Assembly: GCF_006351005.1 (NCBI RefSeq)
Contig: NZ_VENP01000029.1
Coordinates: forward strand, 1-39,739
Source: Miniimonas arenae
GTDB lineage: Bacteria; Actinomycetota; Actinomycetes; Actinomycetales; Beutenbergiaceae
DNA: 39,739 bases
Direction: 5' to 3'
Part shown: one piece after another, positions 1 through 8,217 of the stretch
Position numbering within the stretch: position 1 is the stretch's first letter
Layout of the letters: each line of letters begins with the position of its first letter
Made by a program: the position numbers and the translations under genes
The notes under the pieces: model-generated
Told to the model about the DNA's origin: nothing
Database searches by the model: none
The model's input: the letters and a program-made list of their open reading frames with translations, nothing else

Positions 1-96
1 CCCGTGACCGTCAGTGGGCAGTTCTCATAACCGCCACCGGGCAGCGTCGCGGCCGTCTCCGGGCAGTCTCCCGTGGCCGCTGACACACCCGCTGCC
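1..96 (+). promoter_or_regulatory. CRISPR leader-side flank (partial)
   Basis: This lies immediately upstream, in crRNA direction, of the first perfect repeat. No repeat is found one period earlier (position 36), so 97 is the first unit. The stretch is GC-rich apart from a short TTCTCATAA near 22-30, unlike classic AT-rich leaders. The leader role is inferred from repeat orientation and from decay of the repeats at the opposite end. No gene can be assigned here. Confidence 0.55.
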
Positions 97-3082
97 GTGC
101 TCCCCGCGCGAGCGGGGATGGCCCCGCGGTAGCGACGACGCACAACGGCTCCAACTAGTGCTCCCCGCGCGAGCGGGGATGGCCCGTCGCTGGTGATCCC
201 GGCGACGGTTCCGGGGTAGTGCTCCCCGCGCGAGCGGGGATGGCCCCGCCCCGTACCCCGCGCCGGGGTAGAGCACATTGTGCTCCCCGCGCGAGCGGGG
301 ATGGCCCGAGGTGGAGCCGCCTGCACGCCCACCGCTGCGTGTGCTCCCCGCGCGAGCGGGGATGGCCCGCGGTTGCCGATGATGCTGATCCCGGACGCGC
401 TGTGCTCCCCGCGCGAGCGGGGATGGCCCCCCCGACTGTCCGGCCGTGCGGGACGCGTTCCTGTGCTCCCCGCGCGAGCGGGGATGGCCCCCTCGGCCTC
501 TACGCCTGGTGGAAGCAGGCGACGTGCTCCCCGCGCGAGCGGGGATGGCCCCCGGTCCGCGATCAACACCCCGGTCGTCTACTCGTGCTCCCCGCGCGAG
601 CGGGGATGGCCCTTGTGACATCTCGCGGTTGCATCATGCATCCTCGTGCTCCCCGCGCGAGCGGGGATGGCCCGTGTCTCGCCAGGTCCGGTGCGGACAT
701 CGGCGCGTGCTCCCCGCGCGAGCGGGGATGGCCCCAGGATCTCGACGATCCCGTCCGCGCCGTCGGAGTGCTCCCCGCGCGAGCGGGGATGGCCCCGCGG
801 CGGCGACGTCGTCGGCCGCTGTGACGACGTGCTCCCCGCGCGAGCGGGGATGGCCCGCTGTTCCGCCTGCGCTCGTTAGAACTTGCGCGGTGCTCCCCGC
901 GCGAGCGGGGATGGCCCGGACTCCACCGTTCTGGCACACCTGGCCGCCACGTGCTCCCCGCGCGAGCGGGGATGGCCCGGCCTCCCGCTGAACCTCGCGG
1001 CCCGCCTCGTGGTGCTCCCCGCGCGAGCGGGGATGGCCCCGCCGCGCCCGTCCGCCGCTGGGTCACCCACGAGTGCTCCCCGCGCGAGCGGGGATGGCCC
1101 CCCCCGCAAGATCGCCGGGTCGGAGACGTGGTCGTGCTCCCCGCGCGAGCGGGGATGGCCCGGCCCGGCAGGGTGCCGGCGGCCTCCCGCTGCGGTGCTC
1201 CCCGCGCGAGCGGGGATGGCCCTTACTCGTCGTGCCCCGAGGGGCGCGACGGGCGGTGCTCCCCGCGCGAGCGGGGATGGCCCCATCGCCGCGTCGGGGT
1301 TCCTCGGGGCGGGCGCGTGCTCCCCGCGCGAGCGGGGATGGCCCCAGGCCCTCCGGCCCGAACACCGTGCGGAGGGTGTGCTCCCCGCGCGAGCGGGGAT
1401 GGCCCGAAGTTGTCCTCCAACGTGACGTTCGACCCGAAGTGCTCCCCGCGCGAGCGGGGATGGCCCGCGCGTGGAGGCCGCACAGGCCATCGCCGCTGCG
1501 TGCTCCCCGCGCGAGCGGGGATGGCCCGCAAGCGCGACCGTCGGACTACTGGCTAGACGAGTGCTCCCCGCGCGAGCGGGGATGGCCCCGCGGCGGGGTG
1601 GTCGGCGTTCGTGCAGGGGTCGTGCTCCCCGCGCGAGCGGGGATGGCCCGCAGTCGACCGGGTCTGAGACGAGCGTGCAGTAGTGCTCCCCGCGCGAGCG
1701 GGGATGGCCCCGGACTCCCCACCGAACCCGCACTGCGCGCGCAGTGCTCCCCGCGCGAGCGGGGATGGCCCCTCCTCACCGCGGTACGCGACCGCACCCT
1801 GCCCGTGCTCCCCGCGCGAGCGGGGATGGCCCGAAGTGCGGCAAGTCGCCATGGGGTGCGGGGATGTGCTCCCCGCGCGAGCGGGGATGGCCCGACCACC
1901 GTGAACGCCGACCCGGCCGCGATGGGGTGCTCCCCGCGCGAGCGGGGATGGCCCGCCCTTGATCAGCGCCCCGGCAGCGAGCACCCCGTGCTCCCGCGCC
2001 ACGCACCCACACCTGGTGCTCCCCGCGCGAGCGGGGATGGCCCCCCCCATCTCGTCCTCATGCGGTCAGTGTGCCGGTGCTCCCCGCGCGAGCGGGGATG
2101 GCCCGGTGCGCAATCCCGACGGCCTCGCGAGCCGCACGTGCTCCCCGCGCGAGCGGGGATGGCCCCGGGGCGCTGGACTTCGGCGAGGCGGCGGTTGAGT
2201 GCTCCCCGCACGAGCGGGGATGGCCCCAGGTGGGGCATTCCCACGTTCGTCATCTCGTGGTGCTCCCCGCGCGAGCGGGGATGGCCCGCGCGCCGCGACG
2301 ACCATCGTCTTCGTCTGAGAGTGCTCCCCGCGCGAGCGGGGATGGCCCCCGTAGCGGTGGGGGGTGACGTCTGCCATGAAGGTGCTCCCCGCGCGAGCGG
2401 GGATGGCCCCGGTTGCCGTCCTCGTACGTCGGAGCGGTGAACGTGCTCCCCGCGCGAGCGGGGATGGCCCAGGCCCTCGCACGATGCGAGGGCCCGGATC
2501 AGGGGTGCTCCCCGCGCGAGCGGGGATGGCCCCGCTCGCGCGCCCCTGACGCCGTGCAGCTGCCCGTGCTCCCCGCGCGAGCGGGGATGGCCCGTCGGCG
2601 TCGAGGGGGCGGACGGAGACGATCCGGTGCTCCCCGCGCGAGCGGGGATGGCCCTCTCGCCGGCGGCCTCACCCGACCGGGCACATCGTGCTCCCCGCGC
2701 GAGCGGGGATGGCCCTGGGTCGAGCGCGGGTCCCCTGCCGACCGGCCCGTGCTCCCCGCGCGAGCGGGGATGGCCCCCGCCGCGAACTCTACGCGGGGAC
2801 CTCCAAGGGGTGCTCCCCGCGCGAGCGGGGATGGCCCGTCGACGCGGGCGTGCACCGGCAGTGGGATCGGGTGCTCCCCGCGCGAGCGGGGATGGCCCGT
2901 CCCGCGCCAGCGGGCTGGACTGCTCCGGCCTATGCTTCCCGCGCGAGCGGGGATGGCCCCGGTGAGTGCCCGAACGGAAGCATCAGCAGCGCGTGCTCCC
3001 CGCGCGAGCGGGGATGGCCCCAGGTTCGGGGAGAGCGCGAACCGTTGGGAGGGCGTGCTCCCCGCGCGAGCAGGGATGGTCC
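97..3082 (+). CRISPR. Type I-E CRISPR array, 49 full repeats
   Basis: The 28-nt repeat begins GTGCTCCCC and ends GGGGATGGCCC, with a CCCCGCGC/GCGGGG hairpin. It recurs every 61 bp from 97 to 1927 (31 copies) and from 2016 to 3055 (18 copies). Spacers are 33 nt, except two of 34 nt (after the repeats at 2443 and 2993) and one disturbed interval (1955-2015). The repeat resembles the E. coli type I-E repeat and known actinobacterial I-E repeats, so the plus strand should be the crRNA strand. Repeats are identical except at 2199 (one G to A), 2932 (two changes) and the last one at 3055 (two changes). Variants cluster at the right end, the expected leader-distal side. No cas gene is in the window. 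Open frames across the array on both strands come from the repeat and are not genes. Confidence 0.98.
1988..2015 (+). repeat. Degenerate, spacer-less repeat unit inside the array
   Basis: At the expected position of the 32nd repeat the sequence starts GTGCTCCCGCGC, which is the repeat with one C lost. It then diverges and runs directly into the next perfect repeat at 2016. The unit is exactly 28 nt, one repeat length, with no spacer after it. It may be a decayed repeat whose spacer was deleted, or a truncated repeat plus 16 nt of an old spacer. The preceding spacer (1955-1987) is full length. Confidence 0.8.
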
Positions 3083-3188
3083 CCGGCGAGGCGTCACCGC
3101 CGGTGTCAAACCCGGGGCTTGACACCGCACACCATGCGGCCGCGGCCGCCGACACGCGCCCCTCGCGCCGCCAGCCCCCCGGCCCCGC

Positions 3189-4007
3189 CTACTCGACCAC
3201 GACGACGGGCGAGCTGACCTCGATCGCTCCTTCGCCGTCGGGCACGAGGTTGACGCCGAAGAGCGTCGCGGAACCCGACCTGTGGTGCCGCGCGAGCGCG
3301 CGCAGCGGCTGGCGCCCGCGCGCGAGGGTCTCGGGGTCGACGGTCGTCAGCGCGCATCGCGTGCACGGCCCGATCACGCGCATCGGCACGCCGCCGATCA
3401 CGATCCGCCGCCACGACTCCTCTGCGAACGGCGCGAGCTCGCGGTCGGAGCCCGAGACCACCACGTTCGGCCGGAACCGCCGCATCGGCACGGGCACACG
3501 ATCCGCGTCGGAGCCGCGCTCGTCCGCCGCGATCCACTCGTTCACCCGCGCCAGCGACGCCGTGCTCGTCAGCAGGATTGGGTACGCGTCCGCGTACGCG
3601 GTGTGGTCCGAGGCGCCGACCGCCCGCCACGTCGGGTCCGGGCAGTGCACGAGCCGCACGCCCTCACGCCGCAGCACCTCCCCGAACCACGCGGCGGCCG
3701 CGTCGCCCGCGTCGACGCCGAGCGCCGGCGCGTCCCACACCGTCACCTCGCGCGCGTCTCCCTCGGGACGCCCGACGGCGAGCGTCGCCATCCCCGGCGC
3801 GCTCAGCTCGAGCGCATCGTCCGGCGCGAGGGCGGCGTGCACGAGCAGCAGGCGCGAGTCGGTCCGGGACGTGATCTGGGCGCCGTCCGGGTCGACCACC
3901 ATCCACCGCCGGTCACCGACGAGGCCGGCTCGTTCGACGACGGCGGAGCGCAGGTCGTGCGGCGCGGTGCTCTTCACGGGGTAGCGGTGGAGGGAGGCGA
4001 CGTGCAC
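3189..4007 (-). CDS. MOSC domain protein (YcbX-like)
   Basis: 272 aa, a normal length for stand-alone MOSC proteins with an N-terminal beta-barrel domain. YPVKS (residues 9-13) and GDRRWMVVD (31-39) are typical of the N-terminal domain. RRFRPNVVV (176-184) and CTRC with Cys215 and Cys218 belong to the MOSC domain, where one cysteine is thought to carry sulfur. Relatives bind molybdenum cofactor or take part in N-hydroxylated-base reduction with a separate reductase; no such partner is adjacent. The GTG start lies 7 nt after a TAGCGT -10 box, so the gene appears leaderless. The 3' end lies about 110 bp from the CRISPR array. A molybdopterin oxidoreductase gene is in the same window (18400) but far away, so a link is only a guess. 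Confidence 0.9.
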   Translation of the reverse strand: MHVASLHRYPVKSTAPHDLRSAVVERAGLVGDRRWMVVDPDGAQITSRTDSRLLLVHAALAPDDALELSAPGMATLAVGRPEGDAREVTVWDAPALGVDAGDAAAAWFGEVLRREGVRLVHCPDPTWRAVGASDHTAYADAYPILLTSTASLARVNEWIAADERGSDADRVPVPMRRFRPNVVVSGSDRELAPFAEESWRRIVIGGVPMRVIGPCTRCALTTVDPETLARGRQPLRALARHHRSGSATLFGVNLVPDGEGAIEVSSPVVVVE

Positions 4008-4014
4008 GGCCGCG

Positions 4015-4020
4015 ACGCTA
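4015..4020 (-). promoter_or_regulatory. -10 box TAGCGT of the MOSC gene
   Basis: TANNNT hexamer on the minus strand, 7 nt before the GTG at 4007. The spacing places transcription start at the start codon itself. Confidence 0.5.
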
Positions 4021-4050
4021 CCGGCCGTTCACCGCCCGCCCCGAGAGCTC

Positions 4051-4284
4051 TCAGGAGTCGGCGGACCGGAAGCGCTGCTGCGCGCCCTGCTTCGTGAGGC
4101 CGTAGACCTCACCGATCGTGCGCCACGTGGTGCCCTCCTTGCGGAGGCTGCGCACGAGGTCGATCTCGAGCTTCTCGAACTGCTCCCGCGCGGCGCGGGC
4201 GGCGGCGAGGCGCGCCAGCGGGTCCTTGATCGAGCTGACGGACTCGGCAGCGCGATCGAGACGCTGGGTGTGCTTGCTGGCCAC
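4051..4284 (-). CDS. Small helix-turn-helix-like protein, unknown function
   Basis: 77 aa, charged, with no membrane segment. Residues 1-50 are predicted helical and rich in Arg, Ala and Glu. The C-terminal part, from about residue 53 (TTWRTIGEVYGLTKQGAQQRF region), reads like a helix-turn-helix of the sigma-region-4 or AsnC sort, with a Gly at the turn and Gln/Arg on the second helix. A DNA-binding role is an inference. The GTG start at 4284 follows a TAGGAT -10 box by 6 nt, again a leaderless arrangement. Neighbours give no functional hint. Similar short proteins are common in actinobacteria without a known role. Confidence 0.75.
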   Translation of the reverse strand: MASKHTQRLDRAAESVSSIKDPLARLAAARAAREQFEKLEIDLVRSLRKEGTTWRTIGEVYGLTKQGAQQRFRSADS

Positions 4285-4290
4285 GGCGCA

Positions 4291-4296
4291 ATCCTA
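4291..4296 (-). promoter_or_regulatory. -10 box TAGGAT of the small HTH gene
   Basis: TANNNT hexamer, 6 nt before the GTG start at 4284 on the minus strand. Confidence 0.5.
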
Positions 4297-4328
4297 GGTC
4301 AAGGAAACGTTGACGCGGGCGTCGGCGC

Positions 4329-4811
4329 TCACCACTGGACGGGGGCGAGCGGGACGAGCCCGGGTGAGTCGGGGTGCACGATAGCGAGCGCGAGGTGCAG
4401 CAGCACGCCGAGCGCGAGGCCGAGGCCGATCCACAGCGCGACCCGCGCCCACGGGCGGTGCGTCACGAGCCCGGTCAGGCCGGTGACGACGACTCCCGCG
4501 GCCGCGAGCCAGACCACCCAGCCCGCCGACGCCACGAACTCCCCGACGACGAGCGCGAGCGCCGCCCAGAGCCAGTGCCACGCGCCGCGCCGCAGCACCG
4601 GCGCGGCGGGCGCCCTGTGCTGGGTCGGCTGGCGGGTCGGCTGGCGGGTCGGCTGGGGGGCGTGCGGTGCGGAGTGGTGCGGTGCGGTACGAGGCGCGGG
4701 ACGGGGACGAGGCGCGAGCGGGCGTGCCGCCGCAGGGGCGCGTCGGTGCGACCGGTGCTCGGGGGGAGTGCGATGCCCTGGGGTCCGGCCGGTCTCGCCT
4801 GCGAGTGCCAC
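4329..4811 (-). CDS. Membrane protein with Pro/Arg-rich N-terminal tail
   Basis: 160 aa of unknown function. Residues 1-75 are low-complexity and rich in Pro, Arg, Ala and His, including three copies of PTRQ encoded by a 12-bp tandem repeat (4621-4656). Residues about 76-150 contain three hydrophobic segments typical of a small integral membrane protein (WLWAALALVVG, WVVWLAAAGVVV and VALWIGLGLALG regions). The Arg-rich tail suggests the N-terminus stays in the cytoplasm. The start at GTG 4811 is chosen from a GAGGTG sequence just upstream, but a shorter product cannot be excluded because the tail is poorly constrained. No family was recognised. Confidence 0.6.
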   Translation of the reverse strand: MALAGETGRTPGHRTPPEHRSHRRAPAAARPLAPRPRPAPRTAPHHSAPHAPQPTRQPTRQPTQHRAPAAPVLRRGAWHWLWAALALVVGEFVASAGWVVWLAAAGVVVTGLTGLVTHRPWARVALWIGLGLALGVLLHLALAIVHPDSPGLVPLAPVQW

Positions 4812-4899
4812 GCATCACCTCGCTGTCTCACGGGGATCTCACGTCGATGTGGGTCCGTCGCAAGTGTTACCGAACCGTGATCTGGCGTCCAGCAAGCGG

Positions 4900-4928
4900 G
4901 CGTGGCGCGGCGTGTCGGCGCGCCACGC
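4900..4928 (-). terminator. Hairpin downstream of the 101-aa gene
   Basis: Perfect 10-bp stem (GCGTGGCGCG at 4900-4909 with its complement at 4919-4928) around a 9-nt loop, about 35 nt past the stop of the minus-strand gene ending at 4964. There is no U tract, as is usual for GC-rich actinobacterial terminators. Confidence 0.5.
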
Positions 4929-4933
4929 GCCGC

Positions 4934-4963
4934 GTCGCGACATCGAGGTCGCGACGTCGCGAC
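4934..4963. repeat. Three copies of palindromic octamer GTCGCGAC
   Basis: GTCGCGAC, its own reverse complement, occurs at 4934-4941, 4948-4955 and 4956-4963. The last copy abuts the stop codon of the 101-aa gene. Together with the hairpin at 4900-4928 it fills the gap between the two minus-strand genes. Confidence 0.6.
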
Positions 4964-5269
4964 TCAGCCGCGGCGCGCGCCGGCCGCCTTGAACAGCTCC
5001 GCGAGCGCGTGCCGGGTGTGCCGGAAGTCGGACTCGTTCTGCACGTCGTCGGTGGTCGCCACGAACGAGGTGGACTCGCCGTCGGTGTCCTGCACGCTGA
5101 TCGTCGCCGACCAGCCCCACGTCTTCTCGCCCGCGTCCCGCTTGAGCACGAGCGAGGTGTGCGTGCTCGCCGCGTGGTCGACCCGCCAGTCCGAGGCCGT
5201 GGCGGCCGTGCGCAGGCGCGCGAGCGCCGCGGCGGGGGCGGCCGGGATCGTGTAGTGCACCGTGGGCAT
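4964..5269 (-). CDS. Conserved-looking 101-aa protein, unknown function
   Basis: Soluble 101-aa protein without Cys or membrane segments. It alternates beta-like stretches (HYTIPAAP, TSLVLKRD, WGWSATISVQD, TSFVATTDD) with a C-terminal helix, so a small alpha/beta fold is likely. An AGGAGG Shine-Dalgarno sequence 6 nt before ATG 5269 fixes the start. It is monocistronic between a divergent exporter gene (5414) and hairpin-forming DNA on its 3' side. No family assignment is offered. Confidence 0.7.
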   Translation of the reverse strand: MPTVHYTIPAAPAAALARLRTAATASDWRVDHAASTHTSLVLKRDAGEKTWGWSATISVQDTDGESTSFVATTDDVQNESDFRHTRHALAELFKAAGARRG

Positions 5270-5401
5270 CAGGGTCCTCCTGCGTCGTCTCGTGGGTCCG
5301 CCTCGACGCTAGTCCGCGCGAAGGCTGCCCACCATCGGTACGGCTCCACGTCGGCGTCTCGTCGGCTCCTCGCCCGCTTCTCGTGGGCCCGCCCCGCGCG
5401 T

Positions 5402-5407
5402 TACGTT
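5402..5407 (+). promoter_or_regulatory. -10 box TACGTT of the exporter gene
   Basis: TACGTT lies 6 nt before the GTG start at 5414. No Shine-Dalgarno sequence fits in between, which supports leaderless expression and this start. Confidence 0.55.
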
Positions 5408-5413
5408 CGGCTC

Positions 5414-7267
5414 GTGTCGACCCTCATCGCGCCGTCGCCCACCGCCGAGGTGACCACCGTCGACCCGACGCTCACGCCCTCGCCCTTGCCCTCGGCGACG
5501 GACCAGACCTCGGCACCGACCGACGAGCCGACCACGACGTCGCCCACCCCGTCCGCACCCGCCACCGCAACCACCGCGGGGGAGGACGCCACCGACCAGG
5601 CGCCGAGCGAGGGCACCGACGCCCCGTCGACGCCGAGCACCACCGACGGCGGGGAGCTGCCGACGACGCCGGGCGGCACCACGACAACGATCGTGTGGGA
5701 GCAGCGGCCGGCCGTCGAGACGTCCCAGGTCTCGGGCCTGGCGTTCGGGGTGGCCGTCGCGGCGCTGCTCGTGGTGGCCGTCGTGCTCGCGCTGCTGCGC
5801 CGTCGCGAGCTCGCGCAGGAGGGGGCGGCCGGGCGGGCGACCGGCGTGCCGGCACCCGCGGCCCCGGAGACCGCGCCGGGCACCCCGGCCGACCCGGCGA
5901 CGGCCGTGACAGCGGTCCTCGCGGGTGACGCGCTCGCCGCCACGCCGACCGGCGCCGCCGCGCCGACCGGCGCCGCCGCGCCGACCGGCGCCCCCACGGC
6001 GGCGACCCCACCGCCGGGGACCACGCCGCCCGCGCACGACCCGGCCTCCGAGGTCGCGTTCCTCGTCCTGCTCGGCGAGGCGCTCATCGACTGTGCGAGC
6101 CCGATCGCCGAGGTCCAGCGCGTCCTCGTCGACGTCGCCGAGGTGCACGGGTTCCCCGAGGCCGAGATCATCGCGCTGCCGACCGCGGTGCTCGTGACGC
6201 TTCCCGGCACGTCGGCGCAGACGGCCGCGGCGACGGCGGGCGGGCGGTCGTTCCGGCTCGACCAGGTCGAGGACGTCGTCACGCTGGCCGAGGCCGCGCG
6301 CACGGGTGAGATCGGGACGGCGGAGGCCACGGCGCGGCTGCGGATGATCGGCCTCGCGCCGGCGCCGTACTCCGAGCCCGTGCTGGTGGCGGGCTATGCC
6401 GTCTACAGCGTGGGGCTGTCGCTCATCCTCGGCGGCGGCTGTCTCGATCTCCTGGTCGTGGCCGGCCTCGGCGTGCTGGTTGCGCTCGTGCGCCGGCTCA
6501 CGAGCGCCCGCCAGACCTACTTCGAGGCGCTCGTGGTGCTCAGCTGCGCGTTCGGGACGTCGGTGGTCTCGCTCGGGCTCGCGCGACTCGACGTCGGCGT
6601 CGCGGTGCTGCCCACGCTCGTGCCGCCGATCGTGATGTTCCTGCCCGGCGCGCTGCTCACCACGGGCGTCATCGACCTCGCCACGCGGCAGATGATCGCG
6701 GGCGCGGCGCGCCTGGCGGCGGGTGCGATGCAGACGGTGCTGCTCGCCGTCGGGGTCGCGGCGGCCGCCTCGCTCGTCGGGGTGCGAGCGACCGTCCTCG
6801 ACGAGGAGCCGCACGGCGTCGGCGTGCTGGGACCGTGGCTCGGCGTCGTGCTGTTCACCGCGGGGGTCGGGCTCTACCACTGCGTGCGGCGCAGCGCCCT
6901 GCCGTGGGTCCTGCTCGTGGTGACCGTGGCCTACGCGGGCCAGGTGGTCGGCGGGCTGCTCTTCGGCGGCGTGGTGTCCGCCCTCGTCGGCGCCATGGCG
7001 ATGACGCCGGTGGCGCTCTACGCCGCGTCGGTCCGCGGCGGCCCGCCCGCGCTCGTGTCGTTCCTGCCCGGGTTCTGGGTGCTCGTGCCGGGGGCGCTCG
7101 CGCTGGTCGGCCTCACGGAGACCTTCACCACCTCGACCGGCGGCGCGACCTCGCTCCTCACCGCGGGCGCCACGATGGTCGCGGTGTCCCTCGGCGTGCT
7201 CGTGGGGCTCGCGCTGCACGCGCTCGGCGTCGCGGGGGCGGACCGGCTCCGGCGCCCGACGGCGTAG
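5414..7267 (+). CDS. Threonine/serine exporter family protein (ThrE) with N-terminal extension
   Basis: 617 aa from GTG 5414. Residues about 212-600 match the ThrE family: a cytoplasmic DUF1212 part beginning AFLVLLGEALIDCASP, followed by about ten hydrophobic segments ending near the C-terminus. ThrE of Corynebacterium glutamicum exports threonine and serine; the substrate here is inferred only. Unlike the roughly 490-aa reference, this protein starts with about 95 residues of Thr/Ser/Pro-rich sequence, then a single membrane segment (about 107-128), then an Ala/Pro linker (about 140-210) with PTGAAA repeats. The -10 box at 5402 makes this start more likely than any upstream in-frame codon. 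The large minus-strand open frame across this gene is a GC-rich shadow. Confidence 0.88.
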   Translation: MSTLIAPSPTAEVTTVDPTLTPSPLPSATDQTSAPTDEPTTTSPTPSAPATATTAGEDATDQAPSEGTDAPSTPSTTDGGELPTTPGGTTTTIVWEQRPAVETSQVSGLAFGVAVAALLVVAVVLALLRRRELAQEGAAGRATGVPAPAAPETAPGTPADPATAVTAVLAGDALAATPTGAAAPTGAAAPTGAPTAATPPPGTTPPAHDPASEVAFLVLLGEALIDCASPIAEVQRVLVDVAEVHGFPEAEIIALPTAVLVTLPGTSAQTAAATAGGRSFRLDQVEDVVTLAEAARTGEIGTAEATARLRMIGLAPAPYSEPVLVAGYAVYSVGLSLILGGGCLDLLVVAGLGVLVALVRRLTSARQTYFEALVVLSCAFGTSVVSLGLARLDVGVAVLPTLVPPIVMFLPGALLTTGVIDLATRQMIAGAARLAAGAMQTVLLAVGVAAAASLVGVRATVLDEEPHGVGVLGPWLGVVLFTAGVGLYHCVRRSALPWVLLVVTVAYAGQVVGGLLFGGVVSALVGAMAMTPVALYAASVRGGPPALVSFLPGFWVLVPGALALVGLTETFTTSTGGATSLLTAGATMVAVSLGVLVGLALHALGVAGADRLRRPTA

Positions 7268-7290
7268 CGCGCCCCGTGCGCACGGCGCGC

Positions 7291-8217
7291 TCAGCCGCCG
7301 TGCCGCGCGAGGTGCGCGTCGATCTCGCCGCGCGTGGGCGCCGTCGCCGGGCCGCGCCGGCTCGCGGTGAGCGCCCCGGCGACGTTCGCCCGCCGGACGG
7401 CCTCGGGCAGCGGCGTCCCGCGCAGCACCTCCGCCGCGAGCACGCCGGTGTGCGCGTCGCCGGCCCCGGTGCTGTCGACGGTCGTGACGGCAGGTGCCGG
7501 CACCGTGTGCGCCGACGTCCCGGTGTCGAGCACGCACCCGGCCGCGCCTCGACGACGCAGCACCGTCGCCTCGGGCCGCACGAGGTGGCGCACGGCGGCG
7601 GCGCCGCCCAGCAGGCGCGTCTCGCGCTCGTTCAGCGTCAGCACGTCGGCGCGATGCGCGACGGCGAGCAGCACCTCGCGGTCGATCTCGCCGACGAGCG
7701 GGCCTGGATCCAGCAGCACGCACGCGTCCGGCACGGCGGTCACCCAGGCGGCGAGCGCGCGCCCGCCCGGGTTGACCAGGTCGTAGCCCGAGACGACCAC
7801 GACGTCCTTGCGGTGCACCCGGACGGCCGCCAGCATGCCCGGGGTGAGGTGGGCCTCGAGGCCGGGCGCCGTGAGGAACGTGCGCTCGCCGTCGGGCTCG
7901 GTGATGGTGACGCACAGGCCCGTGTCGGTGGCGCCGTTGGCGTCAGCCGGCCCGGGCGCCTCCGGCGTGAGGAGCACGGCGACGCCCTCCCGGGCGAGGC
8001 AGCGGGCCGCGAGCATGCCGTAGGGCCCCGGGCCCACGAGCCCGACGAGGGCGGCCGCGACGTCCTGGCGCGCGGCGGCCGCAACCACCGTGAAGCCGCC
8101 CCCGGGCGTCGGCGCGCCCGCCACGCCGAGCACGTCGCCGCCCCGCTCGGGCAGGTGCGGCGCCGCGAACGGCAGGTCGACGAGCACCGACACCGTCGAC
8201 AGCACGCGTGCCGTCAC
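7291..8217 (-). CDS. PfkB-family (ribokinase-like) carbohydrate kinase
   Basis: 308 aa. GGG at 39-41 matches the substrate-binding glycines, and VDSTGAGDAHTG (247-258) is the PfkB signature 2 with Asp254 as catalytic base. Likely reaction: ATP-dependent phosphorylation of a sugar or nucleoside. The GTG start at 8217 overlaps the stop of the upstream ADP-ribosylglycohydrolase gene (GTGA overlap), so the two are translationally coupled. A start further upstream would lie inside that gene. The pairing suggests that a ribose-containing product released by the hydrolase is phosphorylated here, for example ribose or a nucleoside; the exact substrate is inference. The gene is followed convergently, 23 bp away, by the exporter gene. 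Confidence 0.88.
   Translation of the reverse strand: MTARVLSTVSVLVDLPFAAPHLPERGGDVLGVAGAPTPGGGFTVVAAAARQDVAAALVGLVGPGPYGMLAARCLAREGVAVLLTPEAPGPADANGATDTGLCVTITEPDGERTFLTAPGLEAHLTPGMLAAVRVHRKDVVVVSGYDLVNPGGRALAAWVTAVPDACVLLDPGPLVGEIDREVLLAVAHRADVLTLNERETRLLGGAAAVRHLVRPEATVLRRRGAAGCVLDTGTSAHTVPAPAVTTVDSTGAGDAHTGVLAAEVLRGTPLPEAVRRANVAGALTASRRGPATAPTRGEIDAHLARHGG

Noticed and set aside
1-96. An additional upstream CRISPR repeat
   Set aside because: No match to the repeat at position 36 or elsewhere before 97.
14-3122. Many overlapping open frames on both strands across the left 3 kb
   Set aside because: They repeat the same short peptide every 61 bp and are translations of CRISPR repeats.
4667-5413. 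In-frame upstream extension of the ThrE-family gene
   Set aside because: Arg-rich, overlaps two opposite-strand genes, and the -10 box TACGTT lies directly before GTG 5414.
5309-7915. 868-codon minus-strand open frame over the exporter gene
   Set aside because: Arg/His/Gly-rich composition with no domain; it is the mirror of a high-GC real gene on the plus strand.
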